Below, piece by piece: positions 61,675-64,000 of a stretch of DNA of 64,000 bases. Under the pieces are notes generated by a model. The model was not told where the DNA came from. It saw only the letters and a program-made list of their open reading frames with translations, and did no database searches. Within the stretch, counting starts at the first letter, position 1, and every line of letters starts with the position of its first letter. A program made the position numbers and the translations under genes. The DNA comes from Brachynemurus nebulosus (lineage: Eukaryota > Arthropoda > Insecta > Neuroptera > Myrmeleontidae): positions 1,772,087 to 1,836,086 of the forward strand of contig JAPWDM010000049.1 of assembly GCA_035578155.1 (NCBI GenBank), written 5' to 3'.

Positions 61675-62700
61675 GTAGATAGATAGATAGATAATAGTTT
61701 ATTGTTTTGAATAACATATTCATACAATCTTTTTCTACAGATTGGTAGTACCATGAGTCCATAATACATAATTTAATTATAATTACTACATAAATAGTAG
61801 ATAAATTACAATTAGCTACAATATTTCAAATTATTTTGATTATGTTTTTGTTATTATTTTCATAAACAATCAATATTTCATAAACAATCTAAAAATATAA
61901 TTCCTATACAGTAGGTTTTAATTTGTATGGTAAACATAGTTACAACAGAGACATTGGGGTTCTATATGCAAATTAATAATTTGTAATTTTTTGTCTTATA
62001 TTTAGACATTCCTTTATAAATTTATACAGCCTGTTTAATTGTTCTGTGTTATGGACGTCCAATAGGTATATAGATGGTTGTATATTATTATCATAGAAGT
62101 ATTGATTGCGTATTTCATCATATGCAGGACATTCTGTAATAATATGCTGCACTGTTTCCTTTTGGCCATAATTACATAAGATGCAAGTATCTTTTGTAAA
62201 TATTTTAACTTGGAGCTCTTTTGTATAGATATTTATGAAGTCGTCACTCGATATTCTAATTTGACTGATTAATTTGTACTTTTCAATATTATTAAGTAAT
62301 GTCATACGTGACACTGTACTGTTATTCATTATGATTTCTTTATACATGGTATTATAATTAGAATTATATATTCTATCTAGATCCTGATCAACTAATTTGT
62401 TTTTATACTCATCTAATATTTTTTTAAAATTTAGTCGAGCAAGATCAACATTTTGTTGTTCCCATATACTAATATAGTCACTGCTAATGAAATAATTTTT
62501 AAAATAAGTTACCCAGTTAAACTTCATTTTTGTTGCTAATAAGTTCCTATCCAATTCAAGTTGTTTTTTATAGCATATTCGTGGCCATCGATTCTCCTCC
62601 ATTTCTAATATTTGCATCCAATATTTAAAACTTCTTTTAAACAGACTCAGTTCAATACATAATTTGTATAATAGATATTTCACCGGTCATTTCTCTCACC
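61675..62700 (-). mobile_element. Non-LTR retrotransposon (LINE), 5'-truncated 3' end
   Basis: Minus-strand element consisting of the last roughly 236 codons of ORF2, a 3' UTR of about 290 bp with AATAAA at about 61701, and a tail of four to five TCTA/TATC repeats at 61675-61693. A tetranucleotide tail rather than poly(A) is known for several insect LINE clades. The 5' truncation is typical of incomplete reverse transcription. Confidence 0.8.
61973..62683 (-). pseudogene. LINE ORF2 C-terminal fragment with zinc-finger (zf-RVT type)
   Basis: 236 residues without a stop, lacking the endonuclease and the RT catalytic core. It carries the post-RT region: helical Trp/Lys-rich sequence (RSFKYWMQILEME), then TCILCNYGQKETVQHIITEC, a C-x2-C-x9-H-x4-C finger typical of Jockey/CR1-type and related LINE ORF2 ends, and CPAYDEIRNQYF. 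The Met at the start is internal, not a real start. It ends at TAA at 61973. Clade not assigned. Confidence 0.8.
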
Positions 62701-62730
62701 GGCCCTGTACATAAACGCATCTGTTATTAA

Positions 62731-62947
62731 AATACCCCTGTTGCAGCATCCTGCATAACATAGCGAATTTCCATTTACAAAAGTACGTTTTTCTTGGAAA
62801 CTAGTTGATATAGAGTAATTGTAAATAAAAAAAACTTTATGTGATTTTTCCGCCCCATTCCGCCAAATATTTTTTCACGAAACGTCTTCACGATATTTTT
62901 TAAAAATAAGATGTTTCGTTTTTGAGTTATCGTGCGGACACACACAC

Positions 62948-63026
<79 letters not shown>

Positions 63027-63268
63027 TTTACTAAGTGTCCGCACGATAACTCAAGAACGAAACATCTTATTTTTAAGAAATTTTGTGAAAACGTCTACGG
63101 TTTTTTGGACATTTTTTTTGAAAAAAATTGGCGGAATGAGGCGGGAAAATCACATAAAGAAAGTTTTTTTTTATTTACAATTACTCTATATCAACTAGTT
63201 TCCGAGAAAAACGTACTTTTGTAAATGAAAATTCGCTATGTTATGCAGGATGCTGCGACAGGGGTATT
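62731..63268. mobile_element. Near-perfect palindrome with a (TA)n centre, 538 bp
   Basis: Left arm 62731-62946 (AATACCCCTGTTGCAGCATC ... GTTATCGTGCGGACAC) and right arm 63034-63268 are inverted copies; the loop is (TA)n at 62949-63024. Arms differ by scattered substitutions and a small indel. The frames inside are on both strands and reflect the palindrome; no protein family. Cruciform-prone. Confidence 0.85.
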
Positions 63269-63480
63269 TAAATTTAAATTTTTTTGTTACATAACAAGAA
63301 CACAATTTTAAGGAATACAATCAGTAACAGTGCTATAATTTGCAAGTGATACATGTGTAAAATAAGCTTCCCAGGATGGAATAGAAATCAAAGAGCAGTA
63401 AAGAAAGAAGTGAAAAAAATAATTATTAAGAAAATGTCATAATATTTTTGTCGATCATAATGAGTGGCACTCGAACAAGC

Positions 63481-63552
63481 GGTTCGGTAGCCTACTTGGT
63501 AAGGCGCTTGGCTAGCAATCAAAAGATCGGGGTTCGAGTCCCAGCCGATCCA
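63481..63552 (+). tRNA. tRNA-Ala(AGC)-like sequence, probable tRNA-derived SINE head or pseudogene
   Basis: 72 nt with A box TAGCCTACTTGG and B box GGTTCGAGTCC. The acceptor stem GGTTCGG pairs with CCGATCC except position 3-70, the D stem has 4 of 4 pairs, and the T stem 4 of 5. The anticodon stem has one mismatch and one G-T pair, and the anticodon at 63514-63516 is AGC. The tRNA-Ala identity pair G3-T70 is missing (T-T), which argues against a working tRNA-Ala. No T run follows closely. More likely a SINE head, since RNA polymerase III boxes are intact. Confidence 0.6.
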
Positions 63553-64000
63553 GTCTGACAATTTTTCAAACTCTATGTAAATTTTAATTAACGGACATTA
63601 AGTGAAGATATGAATATTGGTGTATGTATAAATACGAACAAAAGTTCGCCATACATTAATAATGTTTCACAGGCACTCGATAACATATGAAATTAAAAAT
63701 ATAACTGCGTCTCGTGTTAGTGTAAGGACAGACCGGTACGGCTTCCCGTAACGGTAATTAAGAAATTATATTGCATACTTGACATAAGAACTAAAACGTG
63801 ACAAATTGATCAAAACATGTATTACATTTTCTTTGTAAAAAGTCCGAATCCACTTGACTTTAATTGTGTTCAGAAATTATTACCTACTTGAATTTTTGCG
63901 TATAAGTAGTGCAATATACTTAATTATATGACATCCACTTATTTCGCAAAATGCCCGTCTTGGTCTAACCGGACCTTTTAAGAAAGGATGTATTTGATTA
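63553..64000. other. AT-rich DNA after the tRNA-like sequence
   Basis: Could be the body of a SINE, but no second copy lies in this window to define it. No gene. Confidence 0.4.

Overview
The window looks like AT-rich, non-coding nuclear DNA from an insect or other arthropod. The evidence is a Ty3/Gypsy element with a baculovirus-F-like envelope reading frame (errantivirus type), Tc1/IS630-type transposons, a 5'-truncated non-LTR retrotransposon end, and long (TA)n tracts. I lean weakly towards a hemipteran but nothing here proves it. I found no convincing host protein-coding gene: every reading frame I can interpret belongs to a transposable element, and most remaining ORFs are translated microsatellites or shadows.

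Layout. 1-6350: degenerate foldback DNA and one copy of a TIR element (family T) split by a nested TTAA-ended insertion. 6351-7671: a deleted Tc1 element. 7774-15674: a minus-strand Gypsy/errantivirus (gag, protease, RT-RNase H-integrase, env) with frameshifts, stop codons and a truncated 5' LTR. 15934-17521: a fossil DNA transposon with about 150-bp TIRs. 20586-22118: two Tc1 halves fused tail to tail. 22.7-31.2 kb: MITEs, a 32-bp minisatellite element, and two large foldbacks, one with hexanucleotide arrays in its arms. 31.5-34.1 kb: alternating P and T elements separated by (TA)n. 34.6-46.9 kb and 55.9-57.6 kb: four copies of a large inverted-repeat family (R) whose arm is built of diverged units of about 160 bp. 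42096-44640: a nearly intact IS630/Tc1-like transposon with a D-x82-E spacing, one intron and one nonsense codon. 48.7-51.1 kb: a four-member nest of small DNA elements, including a hAT MITE with a perfect 8-bp target duplication. 61-63.6 kb: a TA-flanked MITE, a non-LTR retrotransposon 3' end, a palindrome with a (TA)n centre, and a tRNA-Ala-like sequence.

A theme links the regions. Nearly every long (TA)n tract sits at a fixed place inside, or at the boundary of, a repeat family (R, F, T, P and the 62.7-kb palindrome), and tract length differs between copies of the same family. This suggests that the microsatellites are seeded by mobile elements and then expand locally. Nothing in the window looks like a cooperating gene cluster. 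The most interesting systems are the DD82E transposon, the R family and the nested complex at 48.7-51.1 kb.
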